From positions 248,001-312,000 of the forward strand of contig CAWAJF010000004.1 in the NCBI GenBank assembly GCA_963782345.1: a stretch of DNA of 64,000 nt, given 5' to 3'. Numbering within the stretch: position 1 is the stretch's first letter; each line of letters begins with the position of its first letter. Both the position numbers and the translations under genes were made by a program. Shown piece by piece: positions 1 through 7,481 of the stretch. The notes beneath the pieces were generated by a model, which was not told the origin of the DNA, ran no database searches, and was given only the letters and a program-made list of their open reading frames with translations. Origin of the DNA: DASUPK01 sp963782345 (GTDB lineage Bacteria; Actinomycetota; Thermoleophilia; Solirubrobacterales; 70-9).

Positions 1-1242
1 AAGGCGGCCGACCTGATCTCCGAGCGCGCCGAGGAGATCGCCGGGATCGTCACCGAGGAGACCGGCGGCACCTTCGGCTGGGGGATGTTCAACTGCCAGC
101 TCGCCAGCGGGATGATGCGCGAGGCCGGCGCCCAGGCCTATGCGGTAACCGGTCAGGTGATTCCCTCCGACATCCCCGGCGCCATGGCGCTCGCCCGCCG
201 CCAGCCCGCCGGAGTCGTGGTCGGGATCGCGCCGTGGAACGCGCCCGTGATCCTCGGCACGCGCGCAATCGCAACGCCGCTCGGCTACGGCAACACGGTG
301 ATCCTGAAGGGCTCCGAGCTCTGCCCGCGGACCCACGCGCAGATCGTGCGCTGCGTCCAGGACGCCGGAGCGCCGGAGGGCGTCATCAACTACCTGACCA
401 ATGACCCCGGCGACGCCGCCGACGTGGTCGAAGCGCTGATCGCGCATCCGGGCACCCGGCGGATCAACTTCACCGGCTCCACCAAGGTCGGGAAGATCAT
501 CGCCGAGAAGTGCGGCGCGAATCTGAAGAAGTGCCTGCTCGAGCTGGGCGGGAAGGCGCCGATGATCGTGATGGCCGACGCCGATCTCGACGAGGCGGTG
601 AACGCGGCCAACTTCGGGGCGTTCATGCACTCCGGCCAGATCTGCATGGCGACCGAGCGGATCATCGTCGACAGCAAGGTGGCCGGCGAGTTCACCGACG
701 CCCTGGTGGCGAAGGCGGGCGCGATGACGGTCGGCGACCCGACCAACCCGGAGACGATGATCGGACCGCTGATCAACAAGGCGTCGGTCGAGCACGTCAC
801 CGAGCTGGTCGAGGACGCCAGGGCGAAGGGGGCGGAGATCAAGACCGGCGGCGAGGCCGACGGCCCCTGCTTCCCGCCGACCGTCCTCACCAAGGTGACG
901 CCCGAGATGCGGGTCTACTCGGAGGAGTCGTTCGGGCCGATCGTCCCGATCCTGGAGTACTCGGACACCAGCGAGGCGATCGCGACTGCGAACGACACCA
1001 ACTACGGGCTCTCGGGCGCGGTCTTCAGCCGCGACATCCCGACCGCCCTCGACGTCGCGCAGCGGATCGAGAGCGGGATCTGCCACGTCAACAACTCGAC
1101 CGTCCACGACGAGCCGCAGATGCCGTTCGGAGGAGTCAAGGAGAGCGGCTGGGGGCGGTTCGGCGGCAGCGCGGCGCTGGAGGAGTTCACCGACATCCAC
1201 TGGACGATGATCGCGGGGAAGCCGCGCGAGTACCCCATCTAG
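1..1242 (+). CDS. Aldehyde dehydrogenase, 5'-truncated by the window edge (vanillin/benzaldehyde dehydrogenase-like)
   Basis: NAD(P)-dependent aldehyde dehydrogenase that would oxidise an aldehyde, probably aromatic, to its acid. The reading frame is open from base 1, so the true start lies outside the window; 413 codons are visible. The general-base Glu is in LELGGKAP (codon at 541) and the catalytic Cys in SGQICMATE (codon at 643). The cofactor-binding segment FTGSTKVG and a C-terminal PFGGVKESG are present. The stop is 4 nt before the GTG of a benzoylformate-decarboxylase-like gene, so the two are probably co-transcribed and sequential: decarboxylation of a 2-oxo acid to an aldehyde, then oxidation. 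The family is certain; aromatic substrate preference is inference from the neighbour and from similarity to vanillin/benzaldehyde dehydrogenases. Confidence 0.92.
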   Translation, partial: KAADLISERAEEIAGIVTEETGGTFGWGMFNCQLASGMMREAGAQAYAVTGQVIPSDIPGAMALARRQPAGVVVGIAPWNAPVILGTRAIATPLGYGNTVILKGSELCPRTHAQIVRCVQDAGAPEGVINYLTNDPGDAADVVEALIAHPGTRRINFTGSTKVGKIIAEKCGANLKKCLLELGGKAPMIVMADADLDEAVNAANFGAFMHSGQICMATERIIVDSKVAGEFTDALVAKAGAMTVGDPTNPETMIGPLINKASVEHVTELVEDARAKGAEIKTGGEADGPCFPPTVLTKVTPEMRVYSEESFGPIVPILEYSDTSEAIATANDTNYGLSGAVFSRDIPTALDVAQRIESGICHVNNSTVHDEPQMPFGGVKESGWGRFGGSAALEEFTDIHWTMIAGKPREYPI

Positions 1243-1246
1243 TGGC

Positions 1247-2914
1247 GTGAAGGCCGCGCGGCGACTGATCGAGCTGGCCCAGAGCGAGGGCGTCGACCGC
1301 GTCTTCGGCAACCCGGGCACCACAGAGCTGCCCTTCATGGACGAGCTCGCGCGGGTGCCGGAGTTCCACTACTTCCTCGGGCTGCACGAGGGCACAGCGG
1401 TCTCGATGGCCGACGGCTACGCTCGCGCGACCGGCCGGCCCTCGTTCCTCAACCTGCACATCGCGGCCGGCCTCGCCCACGGCCTGGCGAACATGCTGAA
1501 CGCGCGGCGGGCCCGCACGCCGATGGTGGTCACCGTCGGGCAGCAGGACCGCCGCCACCTGATCCACGACCCGATGCTCGGCGGGGACCTGCTCGCCCTC
1601 GCCCAAGGAGCCTTCAAGGACGCGGTCGAGGTCAGCCAGGTCGCCGACCTGCCGACGCTGATGCGGCGCGCCTTCCTGCTCGCCCAGACGCCGCCGACCG
1701 GGCCGGTGATGGTCTCCATCCCCGTCGACGTGCTCGAGGAGGAGTGGGACGATCCGCTCCCGGCACGCACCGACGTGCGCGAGCTGGGCGTCGCCGAGGG
1801 AGTGGACGATCTCGCCGAGGCCCTGCTCGGCGCCGGCGCGCCGGCGATCGTTGCGGGCGACGGCGTCGGCCGGTCGGGCGCCGTCGAGAATCTGGTGGCT
1901 CTGGCGGAGTCTCTCGGCGCGACGGTCTTCCATGAGCCGATGTACGACTGCGTCGACTTCCCCGCCACCCACCCCCTCTCGGCCGGGATGCTGCCGCCCG
2001 TCGACGCGCTGATCCAGGAGAAGCTCGCCAAGCACGACGCCGTCTTTCTGGTCGGCAGTCACGCCTTCTCGGCCCACTACTTCACCGAGGCGACCCCGAT
2101 CCCCGACCGGACCCGGATCCTTCAGCTCGACTCCGACCGGACCGAGCTCGGGCGCAACTACCCGGCCGAGATCGCGCTCCAGGGCGGCATCGGCCCGACG
2201 ATCAGGGCGCTCACCCGGCTGACGGCGGGGCATTGCCCCGAGGCCGAGGCCCGGATCGCGGCCGCGAGGAGCGAGCACGGCGACCGCTCCCGCCCGAGCT
2301 CCCCGCCGCCCTCGAGCGGAGAGCGGATGGACGCAACGGCGGCCGCCGAGGCGCTGGTCGCGGGCCTGCCCGAGGACACGGTCATGCTCGAGGAGGCGAT
2401 CACCACGGGCCTCGAGGTCCGCCGCGTCTACGCGGCCGATCGCCCGGGCAGCTATCACCACTCCGTCGGCGGGGCCCTGGGCTGGGCCCTCGGCGCCGGG
2501 ATCGGCGTGAAGATGGCAGAGCCGGACCGCCCGGTCATCTCGGTCGTCGGCGACGGGACGGCGATGTACACGATCCAGGGCCTCTGGTCCGCTGCCCACT
2601 ACGACGTACCGCTCGTCCTCGTGGTGATGAACAACCGCGAGTACGCCGCCTGCAAGCGGGGCATCGCTCGCGTCGTCGCCGACGGCGGCGACCGCTACGT
2701 CGGCATGGACCTGACCGATCCCGAGATCGACTTCACCGGCCTCGCCCGCTCACTCGGCGTCGAGGCGCGATCGGCCGAGAGCACCGAGGAGCTCTCGGCC
2801 GCGGTCCCGGAGGCGCTCGCCTCAGGCCGGCCCACCCTGATCGACGCCGCGGTCGCGGGCACCCGCGACGCGCCGTCGGGCAGGCCGGCCGAGCACTACG
2901 CGGCGGATCGCTAG
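1247..2914 (+). CDS. ThDP-dependent benzoylformate decarboxylase-like enzyme
   Basis: Full-length (555 aa) member of the acetolactate synthase/benzoylformate decarboxylase superfamily, cytosolic. The N-terminal pyrimidine-binding domain carries FGNPGTTELPF near residue 22 and the conserved Glu in LHEGTAV. The His of NLHIAAG corresponds to the catalytic His70 of Pseudomonas benzoylformate decarboxylase. The C-terminal ThDP/Mg motif is the GDGTAMYTIQ to VVMNN segment. The expected reaction is arylglyoxylate to aryl aldehyde plus CO2. The active-site Ser26 position of MdlC is Thr here (GNPGTTE), so substrate and rate may differ. The start is GTG, 4 nt after the stop of the aldehyde dehydrogenase; the first ATG is too far inside. 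Alternatives are another 2-oxo-acid decarboxylase or a carboligase. Confidence 0.85.
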   Translation: MKAARRLIELAQSEGVDRVFGNPGTTELPFMDELARVPEFHYFLGLHEGTAVSMADGYARATGRPSFLNLHIAAGLAHGLANMLNARRARTPMVVTVGQQDRRHLIHDPMLGGDLLALAQGAFKDAVEVSQVADLPTLMRRAFLLAQTPPTGPVMVSIPVDVLEEEWDDPLPARTDVRELGVAEGVDDLAEALLGAGAPAIVAGDGVGRSGAVENLVALAESLGATVFHEPMYDCVDFPATHPLSAGMLPPVDALIQEKLAKHDAVFLVGSHAFSAHYFTEATPIPDRTRILQLDSDRTELGRNYPAEIALQGGIGPTIRALTRLTAGHCPEAEARIAAARSEHGDRSRPSSPPPSSGERMDATAAAEALVAGLPEDTVMLEEAITTGLEVRRVYAADRPGSYHHSVGGALGWALGAGIGVKMAEPDRPVISVVGDGTAMYTIQGLWSAAHYDVPLVLVVMNNREYAACKRGIARVVADGGDRYVGMDLTDPEIDFTGLARSLGVEARSAESTEELSAAVPEALASGRPTLIDAAVAGTRDAPSGRPAEHYAADR

Positions 2915-2941
2915 CGCCGCGCAAGCGCATGGCGGGCGCTT

Positions 2942-4027
2942 ATGGCCCCCGCCGGGGTTGCCGATATCTCCCCCGTGAGAGGTCAATCCGACGGCGAAGG
3001 CACCTGGCTGTGCCCGACGGACTTCGATCGGGCGCGGATGCTCGACATGGAACAGCGGCTTCAGGGCGCTCGCATGGTGTTGTTCGGCTCCCTCTTCGTT
3101 GGCTTCGCGATCTCCGTCCCGTGGGTCGGATGGTGGCCGGTGGCGCTGGTCGCGCTGCAGGTCGTCATCTACAGGCTGCTCAAGCCCGTGATCGAACGAA
3201 GCGCGCGGCCCGAGTACACGATCGCGCTGATCGTCACCACCGCCCAGCTCGAGGTCGGGGTCGCGGTGGCCCTCACCGGCGGACCGGATAGCCCCGCGCT
3301 GCTGGTGTTCCTGCTCGGGGTCGTCGGCCTGCCCGTGCGCTTCGGGACCATGCGGCCGATCGCGGCCGGGGTGCTGCTGACCGAGGCCGCGATCTTCGCT
3401 TCCACCGTCGGCGTCGATCCGGCTGGGTTCGCCGACAATCCGACGCCGACGATCGTCACCGCCGCCGCCTGCGTCGGCCTCGCCGCCTTCGCGTACGCGC
3501 TGATGCGGGCTGAGTCGCAGATGCGCACCGAGTCGATCGTGGACGAGCTCACCGGGCTGCCCAACCGCCGGGGGATGGAGGCGAGCGTCGGGAACCTGAT
3601 CGGGTATGCACAGCGAAGCGAGACGCCGCTCGCGCTGATGATGTGCGACCTGGACTGGTTCAAGTCGATCAACGACCGGCACGGCCATCAGCGGGGCGAC
3701 ACGGTCCTGGTCGAGACTGCCGACGCGATCCGCCGCGCGCTGCGACCGACCGAGCAGGTCTACCGGGTGGGCGGCGAGGAGTTCCTCGTCGTGGTCCCCG
3801 GCTGCGACGTCGACAGCGCTGTGGCGGTCGCCGAGCGGGTGCGCATGGCGATCGAGTCGGCCCAGCCTGGCGGAATGCCGGTGACCGCGTCCGTCGGGCT
3901 GAGCGCCGGAGTGGGGCCTGAGATCGACTTCGACGAGCTGTTCAGGGCCGCCGACGAGGCACTCTACGAGGCGAAGCGCGCCGGGCGCAACCGGATCGCG
4001 CCCGAGGCCGCCGTGGCCATCGGGTGA
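2942..4027 (+). CDS. Membrane-anchored diguanylate cyclase (GGDEF)
   Basis: 361 aa. The first ~50 residues are cytosolic. About 5-6 hydrophobic segments follow (roughly residues 40-180), and then a GGDEF domain of about 160 residues that begins at VDELTGLPNRRGM. The active-site signature is GGEEF in VYRVGGEEFLVVV, and the substrate Asp sits in MMCDLDWFKSINDRHGHQ, so it should make cyclic-di-GMP from GTP. The position five residues upstream of GGEEF reads RPTE rather than RxxD, so product inhibition at the I-site may be weakened. It stands alone: 27 nt after the decarboxylase and convergent with the next gene. What the membrane part senses cannot be read. The ATG was taken as start; an in-frame GTG about 11 codons later is possible. 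Confidence 0.9.
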   Translation: MAPAGVADISPVRGQSDGEGTWLCPTDFDRARMLDMEQRLQGARMVLFGSLFVGFAISVPWVGWWPVALVALQVVIYRLLKPVIERSARPEYTIALIVTTAQLEVGVAVALTGGPDSPALLVFLLGVVGLPVRFGTMRPIAAGVLLTEAAIFASTVGVDPAGFADNPTPTIVTAAACVGLAAFAYALMRAESQMRTESIVDELTGLPNRRGMEASVGNLIGYAQRSETPLALMMCDLDWFKSINDRHGHQRGDTVLVETADAIRRALRPTEQVYRVGGEEFLVVVPGCDVDSAVAVAERVRMAIESAQPGGMPVTASVGLSAGVGPEIDFDELFRAADEALYEAKRAGRNRIAPEAAVAIG

Positions 4028-4094
4028 GCGATTCGCTGCCTACCGGAGCAAGTCCAGACACTGATCGACGCCGCCGTGGCGGGGAGGCGGAGCT

Positions 4095-4763
4095 TCACGC
4101 GGTAGTGGGGGCCGAGGGGCTGACCTCGGTTACGGGCAGGCCGACCTCGCTCCTCACGCGCGCTGCGACCTCCGTGGCCGACTCCCATCCCCTCTCGCCG
4201 CGGGACAGCATCACGACCTCGTTCGGGCCGAACTCCCGCAGCCCGTCGAGGACCGCTTCCATCGGCCCGGCGACCTCGGCGCGCCCTGTCGCCTCCACGC
4301 CCGCGGCGCGGAGCAGCTGGAGCGCCGCATCCATGCGCTTCGTCGCGAGCTCCAGCTCAGAGTCGACGTCGTCGGTCAGATCGCGCAACCTGGATGCAGC
4401 GACCACCGGCGCGACGATCATCGCCTCCGTCGCCGTCCGCTCGGTGCGCCGGCAGACCTCTTCGCAGAGCGCCGGATTCTCGAGCCCCTGATTGGCGACC
4501 ACCAGCACCCGGTGTCGCGGACCGGCTGGGGCGCGGGTGACTCCCAGCGTCGGGGGCGGGCCGTTGACGCCACGGATCGCGAACAGGAACATCGGGATCC
4601 AGACGGCTATCGCGACGATGATGCCGGCCACGGGCCCCGCGAACCGAAACACCGCGAGGCTGATCGCGAGCACCAGGAAGGTGTAGAGCGTGGCCGGGAT
4701 CCCGACGAGGTCGGAATCGAGCCAAGCGGAGATTCGTGCCTTCCAGCCGCCGCGGTCGTTCAT
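4095..4763 (-). CDS. Small membrane protein with a universal-stress-like cytosolic domain
   Basis: 222 aa from the ATG at 4763; a TTG seven codons upstream is less likely. Two hydrophobic segments lie near residues 20-65 (LYTFLVLAISLAV, then AGIIVAIAVWIPM). They are followed by a soluble domain that opens with HRVLVVANQG and alternates strands and helices, like a universal stress protein or the DUF half of a Usp. An acidic helix (DLTDDVDSELEL) and a VVMLSRGERGW segment are visible. The usual Usp ATP motif G-2x-G-9x-G-S/T is not clearly present. Function unknown. It is divergent from the gene at 4931 and convergent with the diguanylate cyclase. Confidence 0.7.
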   Translation of the reverse strand: MNDRGGWKARISAWLDSDLVGIPATLYTFLVLAISLAVFRFAGPVAGIIVAIAVWIPMFLFAIRGVNGPPPTLGVTRAPAGPRHRVLVVANQGLENPALCEEVCRRTERTATEAMIVAPVVAASRLRDLTDDVDSELELATKRMDAALQLLRAAGVEATGRAEVAGPMEAVLDGLREFGPNEVVMLSRGERGWESATEVAARVRSEVGLPVTEVSPSAPTTA

Positions 4764-4853
4764 GCGTGAGAGCCATGCTCGCAACCCAGACCTCGCCTGG
4801 CATCCGTGCTAACCGCGTAATGGCGCAGCGAAGGTCCGGCCGCCCTGCTCCTG

Positions 4854-4883
4854 TTGACCCGGCCACCCCGGCGGCAATAGCAT
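4854..4883 (+). promoter_or_regulatory. Candidate sigma-70-type promoter upstream of the 4931 gene
   Basis: TTGACC at 4854-4859 and TAGCAT at 4878-4883 are separated by 18 nt. They lie about 50 nt before the GTG at 4931, in the 167-bp gap between two divergent genes. This is the best promoter-like pair in that gap. Confidence 0.4.
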
Positions 4884-4930
4884 CGCTGCATCCCGAGCAC
4901 CCCGGCCGGGATCCCGACGAGGAGGACGTG

Positions 4931-5986
4931 GTGGGAGAAGGCGGACAGCAGATGACGGCGCTGGTCGTCGAAGCCAACAGCCCCATCGACAACCGCATCA
5001 AGTCCGGGAAGCAGAGCCTCGGCGCGCTGCGGACCCTGATCGACGGGCCCGATCCGATCTTCGCCGGGGGATGGTTCAAGCTGGACCGGGACCACTGGCC
5101 GGTGACCGGCATGGAGCTGCCGGTCACGATCGACCCGGCCGACCCGGCGGGATTCGAGGTGCTCTGGGACGCGGTGCCGGGCATCGAGCAGCGGGTCGCG
5201 GCCAACGACCCGACCCTCGCGGACCCACTCGGGACCCACAGGAGGACGATGGCGGTGCTGCACGCCTCGGGCGTTACGCCGCACCTGCTGAGGCTTCCGG
5301 ACGGGCGTCGCGTGCAGCAGGACCCGCAAGGGGTCGCCCTCGCGACCGAGGCCGCCGCACTCGCAGCGGGGGGCGACGACCATCTGGAGGCGCTTCGCCA
5401 GTCGGTCGAGCGGGCGGCCGAGTCACCCGCCCCGAGCGGCAAGAGTCGGGCCGTGGTCCTGATCGCGACCAGCGAGGTCACCGTCCGCAACACGGGCGTC
5501 GACCGCAACACCTACTCGAGGGATCGTCACGGCAGGCACGCCGCGGTGCTGGCGGTCAATCCGCCGGGGAGCGCTCCGTACGCGGTCTTCAAGCCGAAGT
5601 TCAAGCACCCGAGCGGAAAGGGCGTCGCCGGGGTGGGCCTGCCCGCCCTGGTCTCATCGACCGACCCCACTGACGTCGAGGTGCTCTGGAAGGAGGTCCC
5701 GTCCATCAAGGAAGCGAACCGGCAGACGGCGGCAACCGCGACGCAAGACGCGCGGAGCCTGAAGGAGTTCACGCAGGGGGTCGCGTCGCCCCCGCCCCCG
5801 GCGCAGGCCGCTCCTCGCCGCGGCGCGGCCGCGATGCCGCAGATTCCCCCCAACATGCAGGCGATGATGGCTCAGAACGCAAAGGCGGCGCTGGCCTTCA
5901 CGAAGGACCCGGGGATGCGGAAGCTGCTGATCGAGCAGTACCGGGCCGCCGGCATCGAGATCGACGAGGAGGACCTCGCCGGGTAG
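4931..5986 (+). CDS. Hypothetical protein with an internally duplicated domain
   Basis: 351 aa from the GTG at 4931. That start has a strong Shine-Dalgarno (GAGGAGG at 4919-4925) 5 nt upstream. The frame stays open further upstream but without a ribosome site. I do not recognise a family. Two related segments are visible. The first, near residue 60, reads GMELPVTIDPADP then FEVLWDAVPGIEQ. The second, near residue 230, reads GVGLPALVSSTDP then VEVLWKEVPSIKE. Both continue into a basic or Ala/Thr-rich stretch. The C-terminus has a Pro/Ala linker, a Met/Gln-rich patch (PPNMQAMMAQNAKAA) and a helical tail ending IEIDEEDLAG. No signal peptide or membrane segment, so it is probably cytosolic. It is convergent with the aldehyde dehydrogenase that follows. 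Confidence 0.7.
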   Translation: MGEGGQQMTALVVEANSPIDNRIKSGKQSLGALRTLIDGPDPIFAGGWFKLDRDHWPVTGMELPVTIDPADPAGFEVLWDAVPGIEQRVAANDPTLADPLGTHRRTMAVLHASGVTPHLLRLPDGRRVQQDPQGVALATEAAALAAGGDDHLEALRQSVERAAESPAPSGKSRAVVLIATSEVTVRNTGVDRNTYSRDRHGRHAAVLAVNPPGSAPYAVFKPKFKHPSGKGVAGVGLPALVSSTDPTDVEVLWKEVPSIKEANRQTAATATQDARSLKEFTQGVASPPPPAQAAPRRGAAAMPQIPPNMQAMMAQNAKAALAFTKDPGMRKLLIEQYRAAGIEIDEEDLAG

Positions 5987-5990
5987 CGGT

Positions 5991-6008
5991 TCGCTGCTAG
6001 CGCAGCGA
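5991..6008. terminator. Hairpin between two convergent stop codons, possible bidirectional terminator
   Basis: Perfect 7-bp inverted repeat: TCGCTGC, loop TAGC, GCAGCGA. It sits exactly where the 4931 gene (+) and the 5997 gene (-) converge. It has no T-tract on either side, so intrinsic termination is only a possibility. Confidence 0.35.
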
Positions 6009-7463
6009 GGTCCAGACGCTCTTCTTCTCGGTGTAGAGCTCGATCGCGTCCTTGCCCATCTCGCGGCCCCAGCCGCTCTGCTTGAAGCCGCCCCAGGGGG
6101 CGACGGCATCGACCGGGTTCGCCATGTTGATCCAGATCGTGCCGGCCCTGATACCCGCGGCGAGGCGGTGGGCCCGGGCGACGTCCCGGGTCCAGATCGA
6201 GGCGCCGAGGCCATAGTCGGTGTCGTTGGCGCGCGCGATCAGCTCGTCCTCGGACTCGTACGGGAGGATCGAGACCACCGGGCCGAAGATCTCCTCGCGG
6301 GCGATCTTCATCTGGTCGGAGACCTCGTTGAAGACAGTCGGCTTGTAGAAGAAGCCCTTCTCCAGGTCGCCGTCGGCGCGCTCGCCGCCCGTGACGAGCT
6401 TGGCGCCCTCCTTCTGGCCGGACTCGACGTAGCCATGAACCCGGTTCAGGTGCTCCTCGCTGACCAGCGGGCCGAGCTCGGTCGACTCCTCGATGCCCGG
6501 GCCGAGCTTCATCGACTGTGCCGCGCCGGCCGCCTTCTCCGCGAACTCGTCGGCGCGCTTCGCGTCGACGAAGAAGCGGGCGTAGGCGACGCAGACCTGC
6601 CCGGCGTTGAGGAAGGCGCCCTGCAGGTTGCCGCCGACCGCGGCATCGATGTCGGCGTCGTCGAGGATCACGGTCGGCGCCTTGCCGCCCAGCTCCAGGC
6701 TGACCCGCTTCAGGTTGCCGGCGGAGGCGCGGACGATCTCGCGGCCGACCTCGGTGGAGCCCGTGAAGGAGATCTTGTCGACGTCGTCGTGGTTGGCCAG
6801 CGCCTGGCCGACGGAGGGTCCGCCGGTGACGACGTTGATCGCGCCGTCGGGGATCCCCGCCTCCTGGATCAGCTCGACGAGGCGCAGGGTGGTCAGCGAG
6901 GCCTGCTCGGCCGGCTTCACCACCGCGGTGTTGCCGCAGGCGAGCGCCGGGGCGATCTTCCAGCTCGCGATGTTCGTCGGGAAGTTCCAGGGGATGATCA
7001 GCGCGCAGACGCCGATCGGCTCACGCAGCGTGTAGTGGAAGACGCCGGGGATCGAGACCGGCGGGGTCTCGCCCTCGATCTTCGTCACCCAGCCGGCGTA
7101 GTAGCGGAAGTGCTCGGCGACGCCGGGGATCACGACCTTCGACACCCCGATCGGCTTCCCCTGGTCTTGGGTCTCGAGCTCGACCAGCTCGGCCATGTTC
7201 TCGTCGATCAGCTCCCCGACCCGCCACAGCAGCTGGGCCCGAGCGGCGGCGGGCATTCCCCGCCACTCATCTGACTCGAAGGCTGCTCGCGCCGCGCCGA
7301 CCGCCGCGTCGACGTCCTTCTCCGTCCCCTCGGGGACGGTTGCGTGCGGCTGCCCGGTCGCCGGATCGAGGCTCTCGAAGGTCTTGCCGTCCGAGGATCC
7401 CTGCCACGAGCCGCCGATCAGCATCTTCTTCTCGTCCAGCTTGCCCTTTGTCGCCGTCGCCAT
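5997..7463 (-). CDS. NAD(P)-dependent aldehyde dehydrogenase
   Basis: 488 aa, full length for the family. WNFPTNIASWKIAPALACGN is the cofactor-side loop, LELGGKAP holds the general-base Glu (about residue 262) and NAGQVCVAYAR the catalytic Cys (about 295); EEIFGPVV and PWGGFKQSGWGRE follow. It resembles the betaine/phenylacetaldehyde/6-oxohexanoate dehydrogenase group rather than the two aryl-type enzymes at 1-1242 and 29039. The ATG has AAGGGACC just upstream. The GMC oxidoreductase ends 18 nt before the start, on the same strand. The pair therefore looks like alcohol to aldehyde (GMC) and aldehyde to acid (this enzyme). Substrate not determined. Confidence 0.92.
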   Translation of the reverse strand: MATATKGKLDEKKMLIGGSWQGSSDGKTFESLDPATGQPHATVPEGTEKDVDAAVGAARAAFESDEWRGMPAAARAQLLWRVGELIDENMAELVELETQDQGKPIGVSKVVIPGVAEHFRYYAGWVTKIEGETPPVSIPGVFHYTLREPIGVCALIIPWNFPTNIASWKIAPALACGNTAVVKPAEQASLTTLRLVELIQEAGIPDGAINVVTGGPSVGQALANHDDVDKISFTGSTEVGREIVRASAGNLKRVSLELGGKAPTVILDDADIDAAVGGNLQGAFLNAGQVCVAYARFFVDAKRADEFAEKAAGAAQSMKLGPGIEESTELGPLVSEEHLNRVHGYVESGQKEGAKLVTGGERADGDLEKGFFYKPTVFNEVSDQMKIAREEIFGPVVSILPYESEDELIARANDTDYGLGASIWTRDVARAHRLAAGIRAGTIWINMANPVDAVAPWGGFKQSGWGREMGKDAIELYTEKKSVWTSLR

Positions 7464-7481
7464 CTCAGGTCCCTTCTCTAG

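Noticed and set aside
2233..3291. 352-codon plus frame spanning the decarboxylase end and cyclase start
   Set aside because: Off-frame, Arg/Gly-rich; both true genes have clear catalytic motifs in other frames.
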